DNA from: Daphnia pulex
Lineage: Eukaryota; Arthropoda; Branchiopoda; Diplostraca; Daphniidae
Direction: 5' to 3'
Length of the DNA: 64,000 nt
NCBI RefSeq assembly: GCF_021134715.1
Contig: NC_060022.1
Location: forward strand, 1,555,001 to 1,619,000
A model generated the notes under the pieces. That model was not told the origin of the DNA, made no database searches, and saw nothing but the letters and a program-made list of their open reading frames with translations. Shown here one piece after another: positions 34,757-44,573 of this stretch (the stretch's first letter is position 1; each line of letters opens with the position of its first letter). The position numbers were made by a program, and so were the translations under genes.

Positions 34757-36626
34757 TCATAAGTCATATGTCAATATTTCTGGGACTTCCTCCTCTTCCA
34801 TGATGGGGGGTTCTATGACAGTCCCTCCGCCAGGCTGATCGAATCCATCCCCTTGATCGTCCTCTTCGGAAAGAGGTTTGTCTGGCGGAAGTGACCCCGT
34901 CTGATTAGTAGCTGAGGCTAATTTTTCGATGGGCGAAACATCTTTTGCAGCAACGATAGCCATTGGAGTTGTCGTCGTGATGAGGATAATCTTGTGTTTG
35001 TCATCATGGCTGTCGTGTTTGCTTTGTATAACCTCCAGTAAGGCCGCCAAAATGGCGATGTTGTTGTTATTAGCGTTATTGTTGTTGGCTGCATTGTTGT
35101 TGCTGCTCTCCTCTTGTTGTTGTTGTTGCTGGGAGACGGCCGCTGCCGCCGAGCTGGACGATGTGGCCGTCGCTAAAGCGAATGCCGCCGCTGCGCCCAA
35201 AAACAAAGCGATCGGAACGATGGCTAAAAAGATGGGACTGAAATCCACCTGAGCGAATCCAGACGGAGGATTGTAGTAGTTGTTGTGTGCAGGGGCTGGA
35301 TGGTGGTAAACGACGTGGTGATCCTGTGCTGGCGGATAATATGGAGCCGGATACGATCCTACCGCTGAAGCTATGTACCAAACATTTGAGAAAATACCAA
35401 GTTTGAGCTAAGTAATTTAATTGGTGGGCTTACAGTCAATCTCCTTGAAGATGACGGCGGGAACTGGTGTTTCTAATGTACCGGAATAATGCGGATCCTG
35501 GTTGCTAGACACTCCGGCTTCCAGAAATTTCTGATGGAAAAAAGTGTCGGGAGATAGTGGGTTACCGAAAAAGGGGGTCGCTTCCGTAACTGGCACCTTA
35601 TGCCAGAACCCTTGATCAAACGGATCGTTTTCCTGCCGTTTCTCATAGTAAGGCGGGCCGGACTGCATGTGGACAGGCGTTTCCCGGTAAAGATCTGGTG
35701 TCGTTTGCTTTTCGTTTGGCTGATTATTATCGCCAATCTTTGGGTCTGAATTACATAAAAATATGCCCATTAATATTAATTGTACCAATAATAATTCCCG
35801 CTGTAATAAACTCGATCGTATTTTTGACACTATAAAAATTAAATAACCAAATCTTTTATTTAATTACCTGTGGCTGAATTTTCTCTAATGTTGGTGTGCT
35901 TGTAGATTGAATTTTCTTCTTTCGTCTTTACTGGAATAACCGCTCTCGTCGTAGGTCTAGGGTAGTATGCTGGCCGTCCTGTGGGAGACGGAGTGGCTAT
36001 GGGAGGACCCCAGAAAGGTTTAGGAGCCTTTTCTTTCGATGGGGCGTTACCATCTGCTGACGAATTGCCCTTCATTTTTTTTAACGGAACTTATTTGATA
36101 GCGGAAGGCATTTGATCTTACCTAATTTGACATCTGGCTGCTGCTCGTCGATGGCGAATACAATGTCCTGGTAGTGTTGAGAATTTCCCAGAATGTCTGT
36201 CAAGTCCGCCACGTCGTCGATCTGAACGTGAATTTCGTTGGCAGCTTCCGGATTCTTCTTGAACATTTTTTTTTTCGTCGGCGGGGGTTTCGGTCGTTGG
36301 GTGGTTATCTTGACGGGGTTATCGAAGAGCCTAATAGGTGTATGCCTGCTAGCGGTCGAGCTACGGTCATCCCAACGCAACTGGGGTTTGATTGGAAGCT
36401 CAGCCCTGTGCAAATCGTCCGGATGGAAAGCCATCATGAAATCGAAATCTTTCTTCGGCTTGGCGTCGGCTTTGCGAAACTTGGAAGCACTAACCAATTT
36501 GTCGAACGGGTTCGACCAAAACTTTGCGTCATCTCGACGGCCCGACACTGAAATTGTCTCATAATTCAGAACGACGAGCGAACAGTACACCAACATCGGC
36601 AGTAACATTAGTGAATACGATTCCAT
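34757..36626 (-). CDS. Q/N-tract hydrophobic-segment protein, family gene D (538 aa)
   Basis: Four exons (36122-36626, 35868-36053, 35434-35745, 34757-35370) are all joined by phase-1 introns. Exon 1 has a signal peptide (SLMLLPMLVYCSLVVL) and then WSNPFDKLVSASKFRK and FHPDDL, close to gene E. Exon 2 is a compact module, KPFWGPPIATPSP plus PRPTTRAVIP. Exon 3 has HMQSGPPYYE and repeated acidic/Pro motifs. Exon 4 has a Pro/Tyr/His linker (YYPPAQDHHVVYHHPAPAHN), the family helix DFSPIFLAIVPIALFLGA, a Ser/Ala stretch, six Gln, EESS, an Asn/Ala tract, the hydrophobic AILAALLEVIQS and an acidic tail. It appears intact. The modular exons and the signal peptide suggest a secreted or surface structural protein; the role is unknown. 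Confidence 0.83.
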
Positions 36627-37485
36627 GTCTTTGGTCTCATCGTTGTCGTTCGGAATGAGGTAATGGGAGACAACCGCTGTTGCTGGACCGACTGTCTCAG
36701 TAGTGACTGAGTGACTGCTGGCTGAGTTGTAAACGCATAGCCCACAGTTGTTTATCCTAGCGGGACAGGCTCCTCCCTCTCCATTGCTTGACCATAAATA
36801 TTTGCTGCCACATCAAAGTCCCGCTAAAAGTACTATGGTTGAAAAACGAAACTTGGGTGTCATTGGCACTCTAAAAATAACCCTCCAAAGATGCGGAACT
36901 ATATGTCACATGAAGGAGCTAAAGTCCTTCTTTAAAAACTGGATAGGAAACAAACGGTAAGTATTGGTGACCATTTTTAAGTAGTGCGCTTGCTATAGGA
37001 TGCTAACGGATCGGAAAAATCATAACAATCGAATACACACCGGAAAGTTTAACACGTGTTACTACCGAGAGTTCACTGCTGGAAACGGTAACTGAACGAA
37101 TTGAATCTCGAGAAATGTTTGATTAACAAAAAGGTTTATACGCACAGCGAAGCTTCAAAAGTGAACAATAAAATCGAAAATTAAAGCGTAGCTGTTAGAC
37201 TATAACGGAACGGTGAAATTATCTTGCACACTATAACCCCAAAATGTCATTGTAAATCAAAAGGTTGCTCATGTGATTATTTCATTTGTAACTCGTGAAT
37301 GAACTGCAGCCGTTATTACAGGGTTAGAAAATGGCAAGCGTAATAATAAATTAGTTTTAAAGCTCTCAATATAGATGATGGGGGTTAGTTCGGTTACAGG
37401 TCAAACAGGAAATCATTAATAATTGAATGCGCATGTTTCATAGAAAATTCCGTTGATTGTTCAGTCGCCGGCGAAATATTTGCCC
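36627..37485. other. Spacer between family genes D and E
   Basis: It holds the promoter side of gene D, where a CAGTCACTCAGTCACT stretch upstream of the start resembles initiator sequences, and the 3' flank of gene E. No other gene is supported. Confidence 0.3.
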
Positions 37486-39660
37486 TCACGTAACTCCATT
37501 CATATGGTGATAATACATCATCTTTTTGTGGTCGTACTCTCCTGGCGGAGTTGGCGTCGTTGATAAATTTACTTTGACGAAGAACGGCCCTGATAAGGAT
37601 AGCGAGGGCGAGGGCGAAGGCGGCGGCGAAGGCGGAAGCGAAGGCGGAAGCGAAGGCGACGGCGACGGCGGGTCGATCGTTACAGCAGGGACATCAGTGG
37701 CGGCCACCTTTGTAAGATCCGGCTCATCGGTGACGATGACAATCTTGTGACTGTCATCGTGATGTTTCTTGACTTCGTTGAATGCTGCCAGCAGAGATAG
37801 AATGGTGTTCATGTTGTTGTTGTTGCTGTTGTTATCATTATTGTTGTTGCTGCTGCTCTCCTCTTGTTGTTGTTGCTGCTGTTGAGCTGTCGCCACTGCC
37901 GTGCTGGAAGTCACTGCGGATGCCAATGCGAATGCTGCCGCTGCACCCAAGAACAAGGCGATCGGGACGATGGCCAAGAATATCGGACTGAAATCCACGT
38001 GAGTCAGCCCAGTCGGCGGGTGATAGTAATTGTTGTGTGTCGCAGGTGGTTGGTGATAGATCACGTGAGTTTCCGGTTTGGCGGGATGCGGATAGGTCTT
38101 CTTCGGGTACGAGGCCAAAGCTGCAGCTTGATTCAGGCAATCGAACATTTAACAAAAATTTGAAATTTGAACGGAAGGATATGCTGAACTTACAGTCGGT
38201 TTCCTTTGATTGAAGCTGGCTCACATCCAGAATGGGGGTGATGCCGGAATAGATAGGAAAGTGTTGCTCGTGATTGTCTGCGACTCCCGGTTCCAGCAGC
38301 TGCTGTTGCGGCAAGTCCGATTTTGGGGGTATCGGGATAAACGTCGGCTCCGTAACTGTTTGCGTGAGCGGATGCCAGATGTTTTGGTCCAACGGATCAT
38401 GATGCTCCTGTTGTTGTTGTTGCTTACTCGTTGTTTCGTGATACGGTGGGCCGGGCTTCAAATGGACCGGCTCTCGGAAGTGTTCCGGTAGTGTACGCTC
38501 ATTACTGTTCGCTTGGTCGTAAGATTGTTTCAGTTCCGCAACGTTTGGGCCTGAAACAAAACAGAAAATACGCCCATGCATATTGAAATAAAGGCGTCAA
38601 AACCAAATGGCTTAAGGGCGGTAAATTACTAAATGGGGTGCTGTGCTCAGAAATATCGTTGTTGTTGATGGCGACGTTGGAGAGATGGAAGGGAAAATCG
38701 TCTTCCGTTTCGCGAGGAATCGCAGATGACGCTGTTCTCGTGTTGTACGGCGGCCAGGTAGTTGACGTTGCAAATGGAGGGCCCCAGAAAGGATGAGAAG
38801 GCTTTATTTTTATCACCGGAGCTTCTGTTGAATTATTTCTCAATATTATTCAGTCTCGTTTGAGCGGACAAATAATATTACACCGCACTCATAACTGTGC
38901 ATAGAGAACTTACCTGAATTTTTCGTAGTGGGCGGATTGGCGATGGCCAAGAAGTCCTCATCTGAAATGTCGCATAAAATTATAGTTGCACCTTCAATTT
39001 GTAGCGTGTCAAAATTAATTTCTCCTTATTACCCAATGGCCTGTGCTCTTCAGAGTCTTCGATGTTGTCCTCTTGGCTGTTTTTCAAAGGATTCTGTCTC
39101 GTAGTTGGTCTCGTGTAAAACCTTGGTCGAGGTGACGTAGTGGCGATAGGAGGACCCCAGAAAGGTTTTGAATGCTTTCTTTTTTTCTTAGGTGCGCTGC
39201 CTTCTTTTTAAATCCAATGTAAAAATTAATTCTGAATGAAAAATGAATAAAAGATGGTGGACTTGCCTGATTTTCTAACAGGTCGATTGACTTTTTCCTT
39301 GCTTGTAGGTGCTGGCGGATTAGTGGATTTCCGTGGTCGTGAAGTGGTGAACTTGAAGCCGGGGAACAGTTCCTCGACGAGTTTTGCGATTGGATAAGGC
39401 TGCTGATCATTGGCGAGCTGTTGCGGAGGAATTATCTTTTGAGTCTTGACCGTATGCAACAGTTTCAGATCGTCAGGATGGTAAAATTCCAAATCCGGTT
39501 TCTCCTGCGATTCGGGTTTGCGAATAAACTTGGTGGCATTAAAAAGCCTGTCAAAAGGATTTGGCCAAAGACGACTCGACTCTGTGATTATTTCTATGCT
39601 GGAAACAGTCTGAGAGCAGTAGACTAACATCAACAGGAATATCAGTGAATTTAATTCCAT
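37486..39660 (-). CDS. Q/N-tract hydrophobic-segment protein, family gene E (598 aa)
   Basis: Six exons (39267-39660, 39033-39200, 38914-38961, 38630-38824, 38194-38550, 37486-38120) are all in phase 1. The first donor is GC (CAG|GCAAGT). The signal peptide (SLIFLLMLVYCSQTVSS) is followed by LWPNPFDRLFNATKFIRK, as in gene D. Exons 2 and 4 are two copies of the same module (KPFWGPPIATTSP and HPFWGPPFATSTT), separated by a 48-nt exon; gene D has one. Exon 5 has HLKPGPPYHE and a five-Gln run. Exon 6 has the Pro/Tyr/His linker, DFSPIFLAIVPIALFLGA, seven Gln, EESSS, an Asn tract, then a Ser/Pro repeat (SPSPSLPPSLPPSPPPSPSP) from a minisatellite. It ends in a His/Met-rich tail. It is the longest family member, and its function is unknown. 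Confidence 0.83.
37597..37672 (+). repeat. GC-rich minisatellite encoding the Ser/Pro run of gene E
   Basis: Units built from GAAGGCGGAAGC, GAGGGCGAAGGC and GACGGC variants repeat across about 75 bp. Read on the minus strand they give the Ser-Pro-Leu run in gene E. The unit lengths are multiples of 3, so copy-number change keeps the frame. Confidence 0.7.
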
Positions 39661-39736
39661 GTCTTACGTCTCATCATTATGTTATTCGCGTGAGAGATAA
39701 AGTCTACACTAAGACCGACTTGGAGTGCTGCGGAGT

Positions 39737-39775
39737 GACTGAGCTCTTGATGCATCCAAAGTGTTCATTTTATAT
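39737..39775 (-). promoter_or_regulatory. TATA plus initiator promoter of family gene E
   Basis: On the minus strand TATATAAAA (39775-39767) is followed by an initiator TCAGTC (39742-39737), and the start codon lies about 80 bp further on (39660). Spacing from TATA to the initiator A is about 35 bp. This is the clearest promoter in the cluster and suggests regulated, tissue-specific expression. Confidence 0.5.
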
Positions 39776-40398
39776 AATAGTCAAGCAAGCTCCTCCTCCT
39801 TCGTCAATTATCCAATTGTCCCTAAATGTTATTGCTGCCGTTATACAGTTCCGACTGCTTGTATCATAATTTACAAAAGCCTTTGTGCTATTTGGTCGTT
39901 AACAATAGTGTGTGCCAAAAGTAGAGGACGCGTACCGCATGACCGGATTAGTACATCTATTGTATTGATAACAGAAGGCCTCCGTCAGATTTGCTGCTGT
40001 ACAATGTGCGCTTCGAAACCCATATGATAGATTTTGGAAGTGCAATCGGAGTTACTTTGTTCTGGAAATTTATTTTTAGATGGAAGAATTGCAGAAAGAA
40101 ACATCTACTTTGTACAAAGAAAAGTAGGTTAGTTCCTGAACGCGTGTATCGGGATCACGAGACCATTTCAAAGTAAGAGAAGAGATTATCAAACGGTATT
40201 ATTTCAGTAAAATGTCAGATTTTTCGATTGTTTATTAAGCTATAAACATCAATCCCACTCTCAGATGTCAGAATTTTTATGTTGAGTAATTTACGTGTCC
40301 TAATTTTTGATTTACCAACAATTGCAACATTGCAAACGACATTGTTTACTTTGCTATTATCAATTTCTATGTCTTTGATTGTAAGTTAGATTATTACA
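39776..40398. other. Spacer between gene E and the tRNA-like sequence
   Basis: No gene, repeat or structured RNA is supported here. Confidence 0.3.
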
Positions 40399-40473
40399 GC
40401 AATGTCGTAGCATAATGGTTAGCGTGTTCGGCTAGCAATAAAAAGGTTAAGAGTTCGAATCTACCTAACGGCA
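40399..40473 (+). pseudogene. Degenerate tRNA-like sequence
   Basis: A box-A-like TAGCATAATGGTTAGCG and a box-B-like AGTTCGAATCT lie 37 bp apart, with a CTAGCAA anticodon-loop-like stretch between them (T33 followed by AGC). Position 8 T, the G18G19 pair, A21 and the TTCGAAT T-loop are in place. However, the anticodon and T stems pair poorly, the acceptor stem is incomplete, and there is an A-run after the anticodon arm. A decayed tRNA gene or the head of a tRNA-derived SINE fits best. A functional tRNA is unlikely. Confidence 0.4.
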
Positions 40474-40737
40474 ATTTCTCAATGGAATGGAATAACCTTC
40501 TAATCGGTTTGACTTGACCTGTTTGAGATAGATAATGGGTCCTACTCCACCCTGGATACACGGGTTGTGAATCGCAGGACTAAATCAAGGACTACATTTT
40601 GCTTGCTCTGCTCTCCTTCTAAAAAACACTTGTTGCAGCTTGTTGTCAAGACAATTCCGCGCATACTTCAGCATTGCGCGGAGTGGCGACATTGTTTACA
40701 TGCCGTACGAACCTTAAGAGTCGAATTCAGAAGTCTG

Positions 40738-42270
40738 ATGGAGCCAACTAATGATCAATATGATATTGTAAGTAGAATTGTTTTTTTTGTATGATGAATC
40801 CTAGTTCATTTAAATGATATCATATTCATTCCCCATGTTAACAGGCAATTATTTTACCAGTTTACAACGCAAGCAGCTGGCTTCCAGATTGTTTCCGTTC
40901 AATAGCATGTCAAGTCAAAAACAAACTGAAAGTTGAACTCAGTGTTTTTGATGATGGATCAACAGATGACAGCTTAGATGTAATAGAAAAGTGGCAGCCA
41001 GTACTAGAAGCTGAAGGTTTCAAAGTTTTGGTTGGCGGCCACAAAGAACCAGCACCTAAAGGAGGTACAGGCTCAAATTTTGTACTAAGCAATTTATTTC
41101 AGATTGAACTGTTATTTTTTTTTTAACCTTGTAATCTGTAATCTTTCTAGTTGGTTTTGCTAAAAATCAGAGTATCAAACAGAGCACAGGGAAATTTCTT
41201 TGCTTCCAAGATAGTGTAATTATTGATTAACCATTACCATTGCATTTTATATGTTTCAAATAACCAAATACATTGTTTGTAGGATGACATGATGAAGCCT
41301 GAAAGGTTGAATCTTCAATATAATGCCAATTTGGAGCAGCCAGATTCTGTGAGTAAAAGAATTGCTTGAATAAACTTGATTTAAGGAGTCTCTTCAGATA
41401 ATAGGTAGTAAATTTGAACGCGATCCACCGGAATCCACCGTAAGATACACTCATTGGGCCAACAGTCTAACACCAGAGCAACTTAATTATCAAGTACTCA
41501 CTTCTCATGGACCCACAGTTATCATGCCTACATGGTTCTGTTCACGAGAAATTTTCAACAGGTACGTCATACCATTTTTATTACAATATAAATAGTTTTT
41601 GCCATAATTTTCCTGCTAAACAGGGTCGGGGGGTTTGACGAGAAAGGAAAGGGAACGCCAGAAGATTTAATCTTCTTTTATCGACATCTAGATTTGAAAG
41701 GACGGATATACCGAGTTGACGAAGTACTTTTAGTTTACCGCTACCATCCAGACCAGACCACCTTCTCTATCGATGAGTCAGTTTTATAATAAATACAAAA
41801 TCATAGTTTAATTTAACATTCCACCTATTTCACAGGAAAGTTATCTGGGATTTGCGTTTGAAGCGTCTAGAACGGCAGTACTTGGAAAAGTGGACTAATG
41901 GCTTCACAATTTGGAACGCCGGGAAACAAGGGCGTCGATTATACCGTTCCTTGCAAGAGCAATATCGAACGAGAGTTGTGAGCTTCTGCGATGTTGATGT
42001 GAGAAAGATTCAACAAGGAAATTACATCTATGAAAATTCGGAATTGCGCCCGAAACCCAAAGTACCCATTGTGCATTTCACCAACGCTAAACCACCGTTC
42101 GTTATATGTGTGAAAATGGTAAATCGCATTTTTTCAGATTCTTGTTCGTACAAATTTAGATTTTATTTGCCAATTTTTTTTGCATTCAGGACCTGACGAA
42201 AGGAGAGTTTGAAAAAAATTTGCATTCACTCAATTTGATTGAAAATGTCGACTATGTCATGTTCAGTTAA
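40738..42270 (+). CDS. QTGAL: Queuosine-tRNA galactosyltransferase (B3GNTL1 type)
   Basis: This multi-exon gene encodes a soluble family-2 glycosyltransferase (GT-A fold). The start at 40738 ([10 protein letters not shown]) leads into [51 protein letters not shown] and the metal-binding [12 protein letters not shown]. It goes on to [65 protein letters not shown] and [20 protein letters not shown]. These match human B3GNTL1 almost block for block to the end (VDYVMFS). Human B3GNTL1 has been shown to be QTGAL, which adds galactose to queuosine in the wobble position of cytosolic tRNA-Tyr. The same role is inferred here. It ends 92 bp from coilin, tail to tail. Confidence 0.9.
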
Positions 42271-42362
42271 GGGAAAATTAGACGAGGCTCAATCATCTGA
42301 CTCCTAATAAAAAGTAAATATTTCATCAGTAATTTAGCGTCGTGAATATTAAACAATTGATT

Positions 42363-43976
42363 TTACCAATGGTATGTCACCGTAGTTTCGTACTCCACCA
42401 CGGGTTCTTCCCCATCACATTCTTCCTCGTCTTCCTCAACTATCTCGAACTTGCCTCTGCTGTGAAGTTTGGGTTTAGGATCTGCAAATTCATTGGACTG
42501 TGTAATAACATTTGAATAACTTTAAAGAGAGAAGATTAAATGTTTTGTACCCAGCAGCTCAACCGTAATTTCGGAAGCAAGAGACATGTATGTTATTCGC
42601 CCCTGCATGTAGTCTGATACTTCGGGATTATAATTTTCAGATAATTCCAGCACCTTAAAAAGGTAAATTTCAATGAATTCGCTTACGGAAAAATGGAAAA
42701 AATTTAAATTACTTTGAAGGCAATAAGATCGTTGACTCTAGGAAGTCCTTTAATGATTGGAAACGCCAGAGGATCGAGTTTAGCAGGTTCCTGCTTGGCG
42801 GGCAAGGGAGCTGGTACTTTAGGAGAGGAAGGAATAGCTTTACTAGAAGTAAGGGCTTGTGGAGGTGGAACATTGTTGTAACTAGATGGTATGGCTTTGT
42901 CATTAGAATGTCTGGAGAAAACAGCCGAGCGAAGAGAAAGCAAAGCACCCAATTGAGGAGGGACAGGAGTGCTTGCGTTAGTCGGACTTTGATAAATTGC
43001 AGGATTCGCAGTGCTTTTGAGATGTTTAGTTTTTGAATTTTCAATATTTGCGCGGTTAGTCTTGTAACCGTTGAATTCTGGTTTATTCAGATCATCAAAG
43101 CTATTAATAGGTCTGGCATTCGCATGGCCCACTTTAGACTCAGCATCTTCTCCAGAGTCTGCGTCGAAATGAAAATGCTGGCGTTCCTTGGGTGCAGGTG
43201 GAACATACTCCGGTAGACTTTCAAAAGGCTGAAGAAGACTGATATCCACTTCTTTAGACGGAGACTTGTGGTGGCTTTTCCTTCGTCTTCGTCGGCGCTT
43301 GCGTTTGGCACCTTCCTCTTCTGATGGCTCCTTACTTGTTAAGTCCAATTCTGTTGTAGCTTCATGTACTTTTGACTCAGTTTCTATTTCAGGGGAAATC
43401 ACTTTCACAGCTTGCTTCACCACAGACTGTTGCTCCAAAACTGTTGCTTCTTCAGGAGTAGGTTCATAAGTATCTTGTTTAACTTTTTTCTGTTTCTTGT
43501 TGACCACTGGTTCTTCAGTCAAAGGTTCAGTAAGCAATAGATTACCAAGATTTTCACATTCAAGAACCTTATCCTCTTTCGATTTCTTTTTTTTCTTTGG
43601 TTTTGAAGGTGACGAATTTGCAGCTTCTTCCACTGCTGGTTCAATATTCTGCTGGCTATCTAGAGAATTTACCTTCCTTTTCTTCGGTTCCCTCATACTT
43701 ACCCTAAAAATTACAATTTTTGTAATACTGAAACCATGTAAATTAAGTTACTTTTTGTCAAACTAGTTACCTGAGCAAATCCCTGTCTTGCAGTATACGC
43801 GCCGTTTCTCTGCAATACAACTGAGCATCATCGAGCCACAATTTATGGCAACTGACTGAATATTTGTTGTCAATGTAATCAATGACATCTTGAATCGTAT
43901 TGATTACAGATAAATCAATAAAAAGCCAAAATTTCTCGTTGTCGGGAAACTCAAGACGGACACGTAAGCTCGCCAT
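42363..43976 (-). CDS. coil: Coilin, Cajal body scaffold protein
   Basis: Coilin organises Cajal bodies, where snRNPs mature. The N-terminal exon (start 43976) encodes the ubiquitin-like self-association domain: RVRLEFPDNEKFWLFIDLSV, VIDYIDNKYSVS and LWLDDAQLYCRETARILQDR. A long Lys/Ser/Glu-rich middle follows with several nuclear localisation runs (KPKKKKKSKEDK, KRKRRRRRRKSHHK). The C-terminal Tudor-like domain begins at LPRVNDLIAFKV, as in vertebrate coilin. It continues in two short exons (VLELSENYNPEVSDYMQGRI, then KFEIVEEDEEECDGEEPVVE) and ends YETTVTYHW at a TAA at 42363. No RG box is obvious. The domain order and length are typical. The gene is more diverged in the middle than at the ends, as expected for the family. 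Confidence 0.87.
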
Positions 43977-44251
43977 TAGATATTTATATCATAAAAGCTG
44001 AACTGAAATAGAGGAAAAGAGCACAGCTGTCACAGTCGCAAAGGAGAATCCTTTCAAGTCCAAGTCAAGTTTTTTCAACGTTTCAAAAAAGGCAGACAAA
44101 TCGTCTGCTAGAGCATGGCTAGAGTCAGCTTCATTTTTTCAGAAGCCTCTTCCCTCTTCTTTTTAAATCTGGGTTTTTTAGAGATGGAACTGGCAGGGGT
44201 AAGGAGAGATTGGGGAATTATTATTTTTATATAATTTTATTATAGAGATCG

Positions 44252-44534
44252 CTCCATACCCCTGTGGGGCAACCCGAAATGAAAATAATAATCGAACTTT
44301 TTATTCTTTTTTAATATGACAACTTTGGATCCTTAGCAGACGACAGTAGAAACCAGAAACATTTTAACTTTTTTTCAAAAGTTCCAACAATTTTCATGCA
44401 TGGTCTCATGCACGTGCCTTACTTAGATTGTTTTACCTTCACCTCTCAGTGAGTTTTTTTATTACAGAGTTAGCAGGTTATCACAAAAGTTTTTTCTTAA
44501 TCGTCCGAAATGTTTCATGAGCAGGGGTATGGAG
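44252..44534 (+). repeat. Perfect 13-bp inverted repeats, possible MITE-like element
   Basis: CTCCATACCCCTG (44252-44264) and its exact reverse complement CAGGGGTATGGAG (44522-44534) bound a 283-bp AT-rich stretch. A near-direct copy, CAGGGGTAAGGAG, lies just outside at about 44190. I see no clean target-site duplication, so a transposon origin is uncertain. A regulatory repeat upstream of coilin is an alternative. Confidence 0.4.
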
Positions 44535-44548
44535 AGGTGGGCTCTCGA

Positions 44549-44573
44549 GACATGGGCTCTCCATGCCCATGTC
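44549..44573 (+). other. Perfect 9-bp-stem hairpin
   Basis: GACATGGGC and GCCCATGTC form an uninterrupted stem around the loop TCTCCAT, directly after the right inverted repeat. The loop sequence can also pair with the nearby ATGGAGAG, so two alternative folds are possible. Confidence 0.5.
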
